Below are positions 20,947 to 32,416 of a DNA stretch of 64,000 nt, one piece after another. Position numbers and translations under genes: made by a program. Location of the stretch: NCBI GenBank assembly GCA_029215795.1, contig JARDYH010000001.1:10590001-10654000 (forward strand). Direction: 5' to 3'. The first letter of the stretch is position 1, and every line of letters starts with the position of its first letter. The notes beneath the pieces were generated by a model. That model was not told where the DNA came from. It was given only the letters and a program-made list of their open reading frames with translations, and did no database searches. Origin of the DNA: Anniella stebbinsi (Eukaryota > Chordata > Lepidosauria > Squamata > Anniellidae).

Positions 20947-23900
20947 ATGGAAAATAAACTTAGATTGGCAACATTGAATGTTAAAGGGCTAGGAACGGTA
21001 ATTAAAAGAAAGAGGATTGAAATGTTATTAAAGAAAAAAAAATAGATGTAATTTTTTTGCAGGAAACTCATCAGGCCAAAGATGGAGTTAATGAGCTTTG
21101 AATGAGGGAGGTGTGCGTTTATGAGAAGGCATATGGAACTTCGAAATCGAGAGGAGTGGCAATAATAATTTCAAAGACATGTGGTATAACTATTCAAAGT
21201 GTAAAGAGAGATAGCAATGGAAGGTTTCTTATTATGTTCTGCAAGTTGGGAGAAGAGGAATATGTATTAGTGAATGTCTATGCTCCAAATGGGAAACAAA
21301 TGGATTTTATCGATGAAGTATTTAACGGGTTGGGAGAAGTGGGTAAAAAGCACATTGTGATGGCTGGTGACTTTAATATGGTACTAGATATAGGGAAAGA
21401 CCGGGATAACATACTAAAAGATACTAAGAGGGTGGGGAAGACAGAGTTAAGCAAATTAATGGAAGGGAAAGAATTAATGGATGTGTGGAGAGCTTTAAGA
21501 GGGGAAGAAAGGAAATATACTTTTTATTCACAGAGATTTAAGAGTTATTCAAGGATAGACCACATTTTTGTATCAAAAAATATGTTACCCAAAATTATAG
21601 ATTGTGATATTGGAGTTATCAAGGTCACTGACCACGCGTTAATGACAATGGACATGGAAACCAAGAAAGACTATAGACAAGCGAAGAGATGGAGACTGGA
21701 TGTAAGGTTGTTGAATAAAAAGGATATAATGGAGAAAATAAAGAAAGAAATGCAGGAAATTTGGGAGATTAATGAAAAAGAGAATAATCGGCAGGACATA
21801 TTATGGGACACAATGAAAGCTGTAGTAAGAGGGATTTGTATTAGGGAAAGATGGACATTAAAAAAACAACAGGAAGCTCAAAATAAAAAGATTGAAGAGG
21901 AGATAAGAAGTTTGGAAGAAAAGTTAAAGGAGACAAAAGATAAACGCCTAACAGCCCAAATTCAAGCTAAGAAAAAGGAACTAGAGAAAGAAGAATTAGA
22001 ACAAGTTCAAAAGAATTTGTTGTATTTAAAAAGAGACTTTTTTGAATATAGTAATAGGAACTCAAAGATGCTGGCTAGATCCACACAGTTGGAAAAGGCT
22101 AAGAATATGATAGGGACAATAAAGGATAAGGCAGGGAATAGTTGTAATTTAATGAAAGATAAATTAAGTATATTTAAGGACTTTTATAGTGAATTATATA
22201 CATCAGGATCGGGACCGCAAGATAAGATATTGGAATATGTAGAGAGGAGTTGGAAAATAAAATTGCAGAAACAGGACAGGGATTATATGGAAGGTTTAGT
22301 TACGGAAAAAGAGATAGAGGGAGTTATTGATAAACTAAAAGGAGGAAAATCACCGGGGATGGATGGTTTGGGGTCGGAGTATTATAAGCTTTTTAAAGGA
22401 ATTTTAGTACCAAGATTAAAGAAATTATTTAACACTATAATAGAAGGGGGGAAGACTCCGCCATCATGGGATCATTCCCTGATTATATTAATTCCGAAAC
22501 CAGGTAAGGATTTAACGGATCCCGCATCATATAGACCAATTTCCTTAATAAATCAAGATTCAAAGATTTTTACAGCAATATTGGCAAAAAGAATGGCCAC
22601 ATTTATTAGTAAATATATTAAAAAAGATCAGTGTGGATTTATTCCGGGTAGGCAAATGTCTAATTTAATGGGAAGAGTATTAAATATAATTAGTATTATA
22701 AAAAAAAGGAATTTAAAAGCAGGTCTGCTAGCATTGGATATATTCAAAGCCTTTGATTGTGTGGAATGGCCAGCACTCAAAACAATATTAAAAACATTTG
22801 GGTTTGGAGATTGTTTTATGGGAGTGATGGATAAGTTGTATAAAAATAATAAAGCGGAAATATTGGTTAATGATGGGTTAACACAACAGATTACACTAGC
22901 CCGAGGAACTAGACAGGGATGTCCTCTTTCACCGATCTTATTTGCAATAGTAATAGAAATTTTGGCAAATGTAATAAGGGAAGATGAAAGAGTGAAGGGG
23001 ATAGGAAGAAAGGAGAAGATTAAAATGAATATGTTTGCGGACGATACTTTATTGACGGTAGAAGATCCCCTAGGGAGTGCTGAGGTGATTAAGAAACATT
23101 TAAGAGAATTTGGAGAAATTACGGGATTAAAAGTAAATTGGGGGAAGTCAGAAATGATGTTATTTAATTATAATAAGGAAGAGTTGGAAGAAGGTAAGGA
23201 TAAGTTGGGTCTTAGACTTAAAAACATAGTACGTTATTTAGGTATTAACATTGATAGAGATTTAGATAGGCTTGAGGAACTTAATTTGGTAGCTTTAAAA
23301 AAACAAGTAGGGGAGAAATTAGAAGTATATAAGAAATTAAAACATTCTTGGTTTGGTAGAATAGCAATTATTAAAATGAAGATTTTACCTAAGATTAATT
23401 TTTTGTTTAGAATGTTACCAATTAAAATATCAGATGTAGAGTTGAAAAGTTGGCAAAATATAATCAACGCATATTGTAATGGGGATAAGAAAGCTAGGAT
23501 TAATAAAGGGTTATGGTATAAGGCTCAAAAGAAGGGAGGTTTAGGACTTCCAAATATTAAGTACTATTATATAGCTAATCAGTTAAGATATGTTATAAGC
23601 TGTATTCTAGGGGAGGAAGATCTGGAGTGGTTGGAGACGCAAACTGGGGAAATAGATTATAAATTGAAAAATATTTTCTTTAAAAAAATTCAAAAGAAAG
23701 AATTAAAGGGACTGGACAACCCTTTGTTGGTAAATATAGTGGAGATCTGGGAGAAATTTAGGGGGAAGTTGATACCAGGAGACTCACCACTTGCCCCAGT
23801 GGTAGTAGTGGAGAATTTCCCAAGAGTGTTAAAAGTGGAGATTGAAGCGAGATTGAAAGATAAGGAAATAATTAAGTTAAGGAAGTGGATGGAAAATATG

Positions 23901-24782
23901 AAGGATAATGAACAAATTAAAGAGCTATTGATAGGTCAAAAATTTGCATGGTTTAAATGTATACAATTAGGGAAATGGACTCAGGAATGGAAATTGAAAA
24001 ATAAAAAGTGTAGAAACAATACAAGATTTGAAGAATTAGTAGAGTCAAAAGGTAGGAAAGAAGGAAAGGAAATTAAGAAAGGGTTGACTAGTGAGATATA
24101 TAAATTATTGATAGAGGAAGAATTTCAAAATTCACTTAAAGTAATAAAAAAGGTTTGGGAAGAGGACGTAAATGGAGAAATTAAGGAATATAACTGGGAG
24201 AGGTTGTGGAACGCAAGAATGTTAAAATTGTTATCGATTAGAATTAAGGAGAATTTTTATAAGGTATTGTGGAGATGGTATCTAACACCGGTTAGATTTC
24301 ACCAGATTGATAAAAAAATATCTAAAAAGTGTTGGAGAGGATGCCAGGAGGTTGGAATTTATTACCATATGTGGTGGAGCTGTGAATATGTACAAAAATT
24401 TTGGAAAAGGGTATTTAAAGAAATAAGTGAAATAATTGGAAGTAAAGTGGAATTAGACCCGAAGCTCGCTCTACTAGCAATATGGGATAGAGGGGAAGAG
24501 GATAAAAACAAGAGGGAATTGATAAACAACCTCCTGACTCCTGTTAGACTAATGATTGCAAAAAATTGGAAAGGACAAGGAAGCTATACAATAGAAGAAT
24601 GGTATAAAGAAATATGGGATATGGCTTTGAATGATATGCTAACTTGTAAAATGAAATTGGAAAGGGGAATGTCCGGTAAAAATGATTTTGGGGAAATATG
24701 GAGACCCCTTTTGGAATATGTATTAAGATCGGGGAAGGGACAAACACCTTCAAAAGAGTCGATAAACTTCTGGATAGAATAA
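20947..24782 (+). pseudogene. LINE-1 ORF2 (endonuclease-reverse transcriptase), two lesions
   Basis: The expected start is ATG at 20947, beginning MENKLRLATLNVKGLG. The frame breaks in an A9 run at 21034-21042 (stop TAG at 21043 in that frame). The downstream frame then has an in-frame TGA at 21099. From ATG 21102 it is open for 1226 codons. APE endonuclease motifs are VNVYAPNG, AGDFNMV, SRIDHIFVS and VTDHAL. RT motifs are LIPKPGKD, YRPISLIN, FIPGRQM, LALDIFKAFD, RQGCPLSPILF and the catalytic FADD at 23034-23045 (residue 645 of the 1226). The C-terminus has a Cys-His cluster (CWRGC, then H and C). The missing part is the first catalytic asparagine region, so this copy should be inactive unless the lesions are sequencing errors. 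Confidence 0.93.
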
Positions 24783-24896
24783 AAGATTAAGAGAAGGTCT
24801 CATGGAGTGGGGGTGCACGGGGGGGACTGTCGAGGGTTATGTATGTATTTTATGTTATTATTATGTTGAAAATAATAAAATTATATATAAAAAAAA

Positions 24897-24911
24897 GAAA
24901 AAAGTAATTGT
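24897..24911. repeat. LINE-1 target-site duplication, 3' copy
   Basis: GAAAAAAGTAATTGT is identical to 19188-19202 and directly follows the A-rich tail of the LINE-1. Confidence 0.9.
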
Positions 24912-25244
24912 CAAAAAATGGACATTGATTTCTGAACCCTGCCAATGCTCAGTTTTCGGAATGGACTTTATGCTATTATACAATTTGAAGGAATTAGATA
25001 TGAAAAATGGGCAGACTGTGGGACTACTTGTGTTGGGTAGGAAGAGGAACTGGAGAAAAAAGATTGTAGCGTTTTGTTTTTAAACTGCTGATACATCCAC
25101 ACAATGAAAAATCTTATATTTATAGTATGACAAGTACAGCATGCAGTTGAAATAAAGTCTACTTTCTCCGACAACGATTTCATTGAGCATATTTTATGGT
25201 GAGGTGAGTTGTCTTTTTCATGACATCTGTAGCTGCTGCTATTC

Positions 25245-25660
25245 AATTGATTGATTGATTGATTGATTGATTTACTGCATTTCTAGACTGCCCAGTAGAC
25301 AAAGTTCTCTGGGCGGTTTACAAAAATTAAAACCATAAAAGCCATTCAAAATATAAAACAAAGACGGTACAAAAACATAAATTAAAATACAGTATAAAAC
25401 ATAACCAGGATAAAAACCGAGCAGCCATGCAGAAATTGATAGGGATTTAAAATACAAATTTAAACAGCAAAGTTAAAAATCAAACTGAAGAACTGTGAAA
25501 ACACTGTGAAAATAAAACAGTCTTCTCCTGGCGTCTACAGGAGTATAATGTAGGTGCCAGGCGAACCTCTCTGGGGAGCTCATTTCACAGCCGGGGTGCC
25601 ACAGCAGAAAAGGCCCTCCTCCTGGTAGCCACCTGCTTCACTTCCTTTGGCAGTAGAGAC
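25245..25660 (-). mobile_element. Truncated L2-clade 3' end
   Basis: An (ATTG)n run at 25246-25272 is followed by GACTGCCCAGTAGACAAAGT, TCTCTGGGCGGTTTACAAAA, CTTCTCCTGGCGTC and GCAGAAAAGGCCCTCCTCCT. These are the reverse complements of the 3' part of L2 elements. Stem halves CTGCCCAG (25288) and CTGGGCGG (25309) remain visible. Confidence 0.8.
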
Positions 25661-25701
25661 TTCTAATTGCAGATCCCCCACCATCCAAAGCACCCTCCCA
25701 A

Positions 25702-25745
<44 letters not shown>

Positions 25746-25980
25746 GACAAGCAAGCTGATCATGTATTTCCATCACCTTGTCTAGTTTGACCCTGAAATC
25801 ATGGAGGACAGTAGCCTCCCACCCTGGAGCACTTGAAAACTGCTAGAGATCTTGGCTGATCTTTTAATAAACTTTCTTTCTTTTTAGGGCAATAGTATTG
25901 TTATTATTATTAATAATTATTAAAACATTTGTATCCCGCTCTGTATCTCTGGGGTCTCAGGGTGGCGTATAGATAAACAC
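25702..25980. repeat. (TAA)n microsatellite and a second LINE-like 3' end
   Basis: (AAT)n spans about 25702-25744. At 25897-25980, TTATTATTATTAATAATTAT is followed by AAACATTTGTATCCCGCTCT and GGGGTCTCAGGGTGGCG, a reversed LINE-type end also seen at 57800-57890. Confidence 0.6.
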
Positions 25981-26294
25981 ACACCCATTTCCCATCTGCA
26001 TCAAATATGAAGAAAAAAGACCCCCCCCCTCTTTAGTGCTGGCATCATTGACAAAACCAGTGCCATATTGTGAATACCTTTCATTCCAGCAGGCTGTAGA
26101 AGGAGAGAAAAGAGGGGAAGCCCTTCTGAAATATTGTATCATTTCTCCTCTCCTCTCTTCCCTCCCCATCCCTCTTTTCCTGTGTGTTGTGTCATTCTAG
26201 ATTGTAACCCTGCAGACATGGGGTCATTTTGTTTAACTGTTTGTTAAGCCAACTCTTTGGCTAAGGAGTAGGATAAAAGGCTTTCTTTCTTTAT

Positions 26295-26583
26295 TAATAC
26301 AGGGCTCCTGTAACTTTAACAGTTGTATTGAAAAGGGAATTTCAGCAGGTGTCATTGTTATGCGTGCAGCAACTGGTGAAATCCTCACTTCATCACAACA
26401 GTTAAAGCTGCAGGAGCCCTGCCCTCTTTTGTATCTGGTCACTCTGGTATAGCTCCTGCAGGTTTAACTGTTGTGATGAAGAGGGGATTTGCACGCATAA
26501 CAATGACACCTGCTGAAATTCCCTTTTCAATACCACTGTTAAAGATGCAGAAGCCCTGTTCTCCTTTTCATGTGGTCAGCCTA
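26295..26583. mobile_element. Palindromic MITE (TAGGCTGACC family), left end missing
   Basis: It contains CAGGGCTCCTGTAACTTTAA, CTTCATCACAACAGTTAAAG and CTCCTTTTCATGTGGTCAGC, ending CAGCCTA. The first ~25 bp present in the other copies are absent. Confidence 0.75.
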
Positions 26584-26827
26584 AAAGAAATAAATTAGTG
26601 ACTCATGGGCCCTAGGTCAGGTCACAGAGAAAGGTGCCTTTAACTGGGACATTTCAAAGGGAAAATGAAAAGTCTGTATCCCAACACTTCATCGGTGTTA
26701 AATGTGCACAGAGCAGGCTCAGTCATCTTTGTCCTCCATTTTTAAATTTGGGAGCAAGGTGGATACATTTGTAGTACAGTTATATTAAAAACTTTGGTTA
26801 CTCCATTGTTTTTTCTGGGAAGCCCAT

Positions 26828-26878
<51 letters not shown>
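26828..26878. repeat. (GT)n(GA)n compound microsatellite
   Basis: A run of TG dinucleotides passes directly into AG dinucleotides and ends at 26878. Confidence 0.9.
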
Positions 26879-27097
26879 GCTCAATTCGGAGGACACGATA
26901 GTCAATGGTGGGTTGACTAACACTAGCCCTAACCCTAGGGGATACTCCCCACACAACATGGTAATAAATAATCAACTGTGGTGTGGATGAGGATCAGCGC
27001 TGAGTTGACTATGGCAGCATTTGGATGACACAATAGTCAAAACAACTGACGATTGTTTCCCCCACACCAGTTGTTTATTGTGTCGTCCGAATTGAGC
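26879..27097. mobile_element. MITE with GCTCAATTCGGA termini
   Basis: The left end GCTCAATTCGGAGGACACGA mirrors the right end TTGTGTCGTCCGAATTGAGC. The internal words GGATGACACAATAGTCAA and ATAGTCAATGGTGG are also paired. The length is 219 bp. The left end abuts a GA microsatellite, so no target duplication can be read. Confidence 0.65.
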
Positions 27098-27593
27098 ATG
27101 TGTGTATGTGATGTGGCTGTGGCTTTGGTGTAAGCATGAGCATGGGAAGAATCAGTATTAGAAAGGATTGTAAATCGCTCATATTCTTCCACGTGGCCCA
27201 CTTAACACCTCCACAAGTTCCTTGGAGTTTTAGTTGCATGGATACGTTCTTAACCAATTATCGGCTACAGCAGGCCCGCACATGTTGTGACTGATCTGGC
27301 CAAATGCCACCCTCCAGGGACTCAATAAAACCCCTGCGTCAAATTGCAGAAACAGCTGGCAACTGTATCGAAACACACATTATATCTGGTCAGTCACATT
27401 ACTTTACACGGCAGGTGGGAAAATGGCACCTTTAAATGGTCCCCCTGTATGGAAACAAAACAAAAGCTGCCTAGGGCTGCCGGCTTATGAAAGAAAACTT
27501 ACTCCATTAAGGAGATGTGTTTGAGATGATTAATGAAACAGCTGCTTACATTTGCATTTATTTGCATGTGAGGAAAACAGTGGTTCTGTTGAA

Positions 27594-27621
27594 AGAGAGA
27601 GAGAGAGAAAGAGAGAGAGAG
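27594..27621. repeat. (GA)n microsatellite
   Basis: This is an interrupted AGAGAG run. No gene is seen in 27098-27667. Confidence 0.8.
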
Positions 27622-27667
27622 AGCATCCTTACTGACAGTGACCCTGTTTAAGCCCTTACTGACAGTG

Positions 27668-27856
27668 ATCCTGTTCAGACAACACACCAAGCCATGGTGG
27701 TTAAGCATTTTGAGCTAAACATTATGGCTTAGTGTGTCGGGTGAACCATTCTAACCATGGTGGTTATGCAACCATGGTTTAAACACACTCATGAACCATT
27801 TGCTTCGAAACGGTTAGCGGCCTAACCATGGTTTAACGTGTCATCTGAACAGGCCC
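27668..27856. mobile_element. MITE of the CTGTTCAGAC family, inverted relative to 15772-15960
   Basis: TCCTGTTCAGACAACACACC begins it and CATCTGAACAGGCCC ends it. AAGCCATGGTGGTTAAGCAT and CTAAACATTATGGCTTAGTG are the reverse complements of words in the 15.8-kb copy. Confidence 0.65.
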
Positions 27857-28450
27857 AGTAACTAAACCTTAGGAGAGGCATTCCAACCTTTAGAATGGGG
27901 AAGAAATTGTGCCAATGCCAGGAAACTACCAAATGATAGGGAATAATGGGAAATACCTGGTGACGTTGGCTATTTGGGGAGCCCCAGAAGGAGAGATCGG
28001 GAGCCCAGGTGGGCCTGCTGATATGACCCCTGATCTAGAAGATGCAGTACCCTTTCACTGTCACATGCACAGCTGGGACTGCCTTGTTTAAGATGGCGCT
28101 CGCCATCTATTGTTTTTAAAAGCACTTGTTTTGAAATGAGGGCCAGTCCCAGGTTTTGGGACCCCCCCCTGCAAACTGTCCTCCTCTGATGCCACCCCAT
28201 CCTAAATCAGTGGTCTTATGTTGGTAGGCAGCAGCAGCAGTGCTGGGCAGCTGTGAGCCATCATTTAGATTTCCCACAATGCCTCAAAACTACACCAGGG
28301 GCATTCTGGAAAATGTAAATGGCAGATCCCAGATCCAATATTTTGTTGAGGGGAATTAGAGGGTGTTGGTGTTGGAGGCATAGCAGCTTCCTGACAAAGC
28401 CTTATGCCTGATTAAAAGATTTCCTTCTGCAGTTCAATCCTATGCATGTG

Positions 28451-28577
28451 TACAAAGAAGTAAACCCCACTATCTTCAATGGACTGAATGCAATAGGAAG
28501 TATGTATAGGATTGCAGCTGTGAAGTGTAATCCACACCTACATTATGCATGGTGTGGAGAATGTGGATGGGAAGACA
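28451..28577. repeat. 127-bp direct repeat, 5' copy (L2 target-site duplication)
   Basis: All 127 bases match 32290-32416 exactly. The start is TACAAAGAAGTAAACC and the end GATGGGAAGACA. The sequence is non-LINE genomic DNA running into a CR1 3' region, so removing the L2 restores a continuous CR1 copy. Confidence 0.95.
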
Positions 28578-28645
28578 AGCCAGAAAGCCATCAACCTGCA
28601 GGAGAGGGAGGCCTGCTGCCAGAGGAGGAGGAGGAGAGGAGTGTG

Positions 28646-28677
<32 letters not shown>

Positions 28678-28960
28678 CTGGCCTCGCTGCTGCCACCACC
28701 ACCACCAGCCTCTAGAGGATTTCAGCCTGGCAGACTGCCACTCCTTGCAGGACCAGGCTCCCAGGTACTGAGCCAGCTGCTGTGGACAATTACATCAGTC
28801 CCCCTCCCTTCCTGGGAGGGATATTTAAGCTGCTGGCTGAGGGGGCCTGGGAAAGCCATCAACCTGCAGGAGAGGGAGGCCTGCCGCCAGAGGAGGAGGA
28901 GGAGGAGGAGGAGGAGGAGGAGGAGGAGGAGGAGGAGGAGGAGTGTGCCTGCCTGCCGGC
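28578..28960 (+). promoter_or_regulatory. L2 5' UTR with two partial monomers and GGA/GCCT microsatellites
   Basis: AAGCCATCAACCTGCAGG occurs at 28585 and again at 28853, a period of 268 bp, each followed by GGCCTGC and GGA repeats. (GCCT)n is at 28646-28678 and (GGA)n at 28889-28942. Between them is a TATA-like GGATATTTAAGCTGC (about 28818-28832). The arrangement resembles the repeated promoter monomers of some LINEs. Promoter function is inferred, not shown. Confidence 0.5.
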
Positions 28961-29028
28961 TTTCTGTTTTTGTCTTTGGTTGTTTTTTTGTTTTTTTTTG
29001 TTTTTTCCTCTTTCCCCAGGCTTGAGCT

Positions 29029-32000
29029 ATGTGCCTGGGAGGGAGGATACAGGGCCAGGTGAGGGGATCTGAGGGGAGCACAATCAGGGTAGTGACGGGT
29101 AGAGGGAGATATGGCGTTGTGAGGAGGACTTGCCAGGTTAGGGAAACAAGGCCCAGACAGTTAATGGCTGTGCCTTGTTCCGGTCCCCCTCACACCCACA
29201 GGCTTGTTGGTTGCCTTATCAGCCAGCCCTCAGGCCTCCGGGTGCTGCTTTTAAATGCCAGATCAGTGCATAATAAGATCTCCCTCATCCACGATTTAAT
29301 TGTGGATGAGGCAGCCGATCTGGTATGTATAACCGAGACCTGGGTGGGAGAGCAGGGAGGAGTTAGTCTCTCCCAGTTATGCCCACCAGGGTACTTGGTT
29401 CAGCATCAGGGTAGACTTGAGGGCCGGGGAGGGGGGGGTTGCTGTGGTCTATAGGAATTCCATCCCCCTCTGCAGGCTCCCTGTCCATGCGACTACTGGT
29501 CTGGAGTGTTTGCACCTTGTGTTGGGCCAACGGGACAGATTAGGGATTCTGTTGGTGTACCGCCCACCCCGCTGCTCAACAGACTCCCTAGCTGAGCTGA
29601 CAGAGGTGGTCTCTGGTGTACTGTTGAGGTCCCCCAGACTCTTGGTTCTGGGGGATGTCAACATTCATGCCGAGGGCACTTTATCTGGGGCAGCTCAGGA
29701 TTTCATGGTTTCCATGACAACCATGGGACTGTCCCAACATACCATCGGCCCAACACATGTAGCAGGGCATACTCTAGACCTGTTTTTTTCAACTGGACAT
29801 GGAGATGGGGATCTGAAAGTGGGGAACTTTACATCAACCCCTCTGTCATGGTCAGATCACCACCTGCTGAGGTTTAGACTTACAGCGGCTTTTCCCCTCT
29901 GCAAGGGTGGGGGACCCATTAAGATGGTCCGCCCCCGGAGGCTAATGGATCCAGATGGTTTCCAGAGGGCTCTGGGGAGTTTTCCGGCTGATAGGGCTGG
30001 CTCTCCTGTCGAAACCCTGGTTGATCTGTGGAATGCAGAAATGACCCGGGCAGTTGACACGATTGCTCCTGAGCGCCCTCTCCTGTGTAGAGCTCGAACG
30101 GCTCCGTGGTATACCCCAGAGCTGAGAGTGATGAAACAAAACAGGAGACGGCTTGAGGGCAGATGGAGACGAACTCCTGATGGATGCAATCAAACACTGG
30201 TAAGTGCTTATGGTAAGCTGTATTCAGGGGCAGTGAGGGCAGCAAAAAAACAATACTTTGCTGCCACTATTCAATCATCAACCTGCCACCCAGCGGAGCT
30301 TTTCAGAGTTGTCCGGGGGCTTTTACATGCTGGCCCCAAGGACATGGTAGAACCATCTGAGGCCCGCTGTAATACATTTGCTGGGCACTTCCAGAATAAA
30401 ATCTCTGGCATCCGTCAGGACTTAGACTCCAGTGTTATAGCAGATGAATCTAGTGAGGTATCCAGAGCACAGGCTTGTCCTGTTTTCTTGGATGAGTTTC
30501 AGTTGGTGCAGCTCGAGGATGTTGACAAGGTGCTTGGACAGGTTCGTGCAACCACTTCCATATTGGATCCTTGCCCCTCTTGGCTAATAAAAGCTAGCAG
30601 GGATGGAACAACTGGCTGGGCCAGGGAAGTGATTAATGCCTCTTTGCAAGAGGGAGTGGTCCCAGGCCTCTTGAAAGAGGCGGCAGTGAGACCACTCCTA
30701 AAGAAATCTTCCCTGGACCCTGAAAATCTGAATAACTACAGGCCAGTAGCAAATGTTCCATTCCTGGGCAAGGTCCTGGAGCGGGTGGTTGCGAGCCAGC
30801 TCCAGGCACACTTGGATGAGACTGATTATCTGGATCCATTTCAGTCGGGTTTCAGGCCTGGTTTTGGTACGGAAACAGCCTTGGTCGCCCTGTATGATGA
30901 CCTATGTCGGGAGAAAGACAGGGGGAGTGTGACTCTGTTGATTCTCCTTGATCTCTCAGCGGCTTTCGATACCATCGACCATGGTATCCTTCTGGGACGA
31001 CTGGCTGAGTTGGGAGTGGGAGGCACTGCATTGCAGTGGTTCCGCTCCTACTTGGTGGGTCGGCTCCAGAAGGTGGTGCTTGGGGAACATTGCTCGGCCC
31101 CATGGATTCTCCAGTATGGGGTTCCGCAGGGGTCAGTTTTGTCCCCCATGCTGTTCAATATCTACATGAAACCGTTGAGTGCAGTCATCCGGAGTTTTGG
31201 AGTGCGTTGTCATCAGTACGCTGATGACACGCAGCTCTATTTCTCCTTTTCATCTTCATCAGGTGAGGCTGTGGATGTGCTGAACCAGTGCCTGGCTGCG
31301 ACAATGGACTGGATGAGGGCTAATAAACTGAAACTCAATCCAGACAAGACTGAGACGCTGTTGGTGGGTGGTTCCGCTGACCGGATGGAGGGTGTTCAAC
31401 CTGTTCTGGATGGGGTTGCACTCCCCTTGAAGGAGCGGGTTCGTAGCTTGGGGGTTCTCCTAGAACCATCTCTGACACTTGAGGCGCAGGTGGCCTCAGT
31501 GGCACGGAGTGCCTTCTACCAACTTCGGTTGGTGGCCCAGCTACGTCCCTATCTGGACAGGGATAACCTGGCTTCAGTTGTCCATGCTCTGGTAACCTCC
31601 AAGTTAGATTACTGCAATGCACTCTACGTGGGGCTGCCTTTGAAGGTGGTTCGGAAGCTGCAGCTTGTGCAAAATGCAGCGGCCAGATTGATAACTGGAA
31701 CCAGTAGGTTCGAACATATAAGACCTACTCTGGCCCGCTTGCATTGGCTGCCTGTATGTTTCCGAGCCTGGTTCAAGGTGCTGGTTTTAACCTATAAAGC
31801 CTTACACGGCTTGGGACCACAATACCTGATGGAACGCCTTTCCCGACATGAACCTACCCGAACACTACGTTCAACATCTAAGGCCCTCCTCCGAGTGCCT
31901 CCTCCGAGGGAAGCTCGGAGGTCGGCAACAAGAGAGAGGGCCTTCTCTGTGGTGGCTCCCCAATTGTGGAACGATCTCCCTGACGAGGCCCGCCTGGCGC

Positions 32001-32068
32001 CAACATTGTTATCTTTTCGGCGCCAGGTCAAGACTTTCCTCTTCTCTCAGGCATTTGGCAATATCTGA
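29029..32068 (+). pseudogene. L2-clade ORF (AP endonuclease-reverse transcriptase), one frameshift
   Basis: The first frame (29029-29454) carries LRVLLLNARSVHNKI and VCITETWVG. The frame then shifts at a G8 run (29431-29438) and stays open from about 29417 to TGA at 32066-32068 (883 codons). Later endonuclease motifs are LLVYRPPR, LVLGDVNIH and LSWSDHHLL. RT motifs are NNYRPVANVPFLGKVLE, PFQSGFRPG, LLDLSAAFDTIDH, YGVPQGSVLSPMLFNIYM and the catalytic YADD at 31217-31228. The C-terminus contains QLVQNAAARLITG and LHWLPV. Joined, it would be about 1000 residues, normal for the clade. A one-base error in a G8 run is a plausible sequencing artefact, so the copy may be functional. No separate ORF1 was recognised. 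Confidence 0.9.
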
Positions 32069-32289
32069 GGAGCCTGGGTCTGTTTTGTTTTGTTTTTGTA
32101 GTTTTTTTTTTTTTTTGAAGTGTTGAAGTGGTTTTTAAATGTACAGATTGTGTGTATGTTGTATGTTTTTGCTGTTTTAATTTTTGTATATTGTTTTTAA
32201 TTGTTTTTAATCCTATGTAAACCGCCCAGAGAGCTTCGGCTATGGGGCGGTATACAAATGTAATAAATAAATAAATATAAATAAATAAA

Positions 32290-32416
32290 TACAAAGAAGT
32301 AAACCCCACTATCTTCAATGGACTGAATGCAATAGGAAGTATGTATAGGATTGCAGCTGTGAAGTGTAATCCACACCTACATTATGCATGGTGTGGAGAA
32401 TGTGGATGGGAAGACA
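32290..32416. repeat. 127-bp direct repeat, 3' copy (L2 target-site duplication)
   Basis: It is an exact copy of 28451-28577. It directly follows the (ATAA)n tail and continues into CR1 sequence at 32417. Confidence 0.95.

Larger units (their letters stand above)
19203..24896 (+). mobile_element. Full-length LINE-1 retrotransposon
   Basis: The 5694-bp element starts GGGGGGCGTGGCCAAGCAG, a G-rich full-length 5' end. Its 5' UTR is about 570 bp, followed by ORF1 (19772-20704), a G-rich inter-ORF spacer (20705-20946), ORF2 (20947-24782) and a short 3' UTR ending in an A-rich tail. Perfect 15-bp target duplications flank it. Only two lesions were found, both at the 5' end of ORF2, so the insertion is young. 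The tail is AT-rich (AATAATAAAATTATATATAA) before the A run. Confidence 0.95.
28578..32289 (+). mobile_element. Nearly intact L2-clade LINE, 3.7 kb
   Basis: The element has a GC-rich 5' UTR with two partial monomers, one long endonuclease-RT ORF with a single frameshift, and a 3' UTR. The 3' UTR ends with the stem CCGCCC (32222-32227) / GGGCGG (32245-32250) and an (ATAA)n tail at about 32262-32289. The flanking 127-bp duplication is perfect, so the insertion is recent. Clade assignment rests on ORF motifs (LLDLSAAFDTIDH, GVPQGSVLSPMLFNIYM, YADDTQLY) that I recognise from L2-like elements. Related 3' fragments lie at 8116, 25245 and 39266. Confidence 0.9.

Noticed and set aside
29417..32068. 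Host gene with an RT domain
   Set aside because: It has a LINE 3' tail, 127-bp target duplication and 5' UTR monomers, so it is a retrotransposon.
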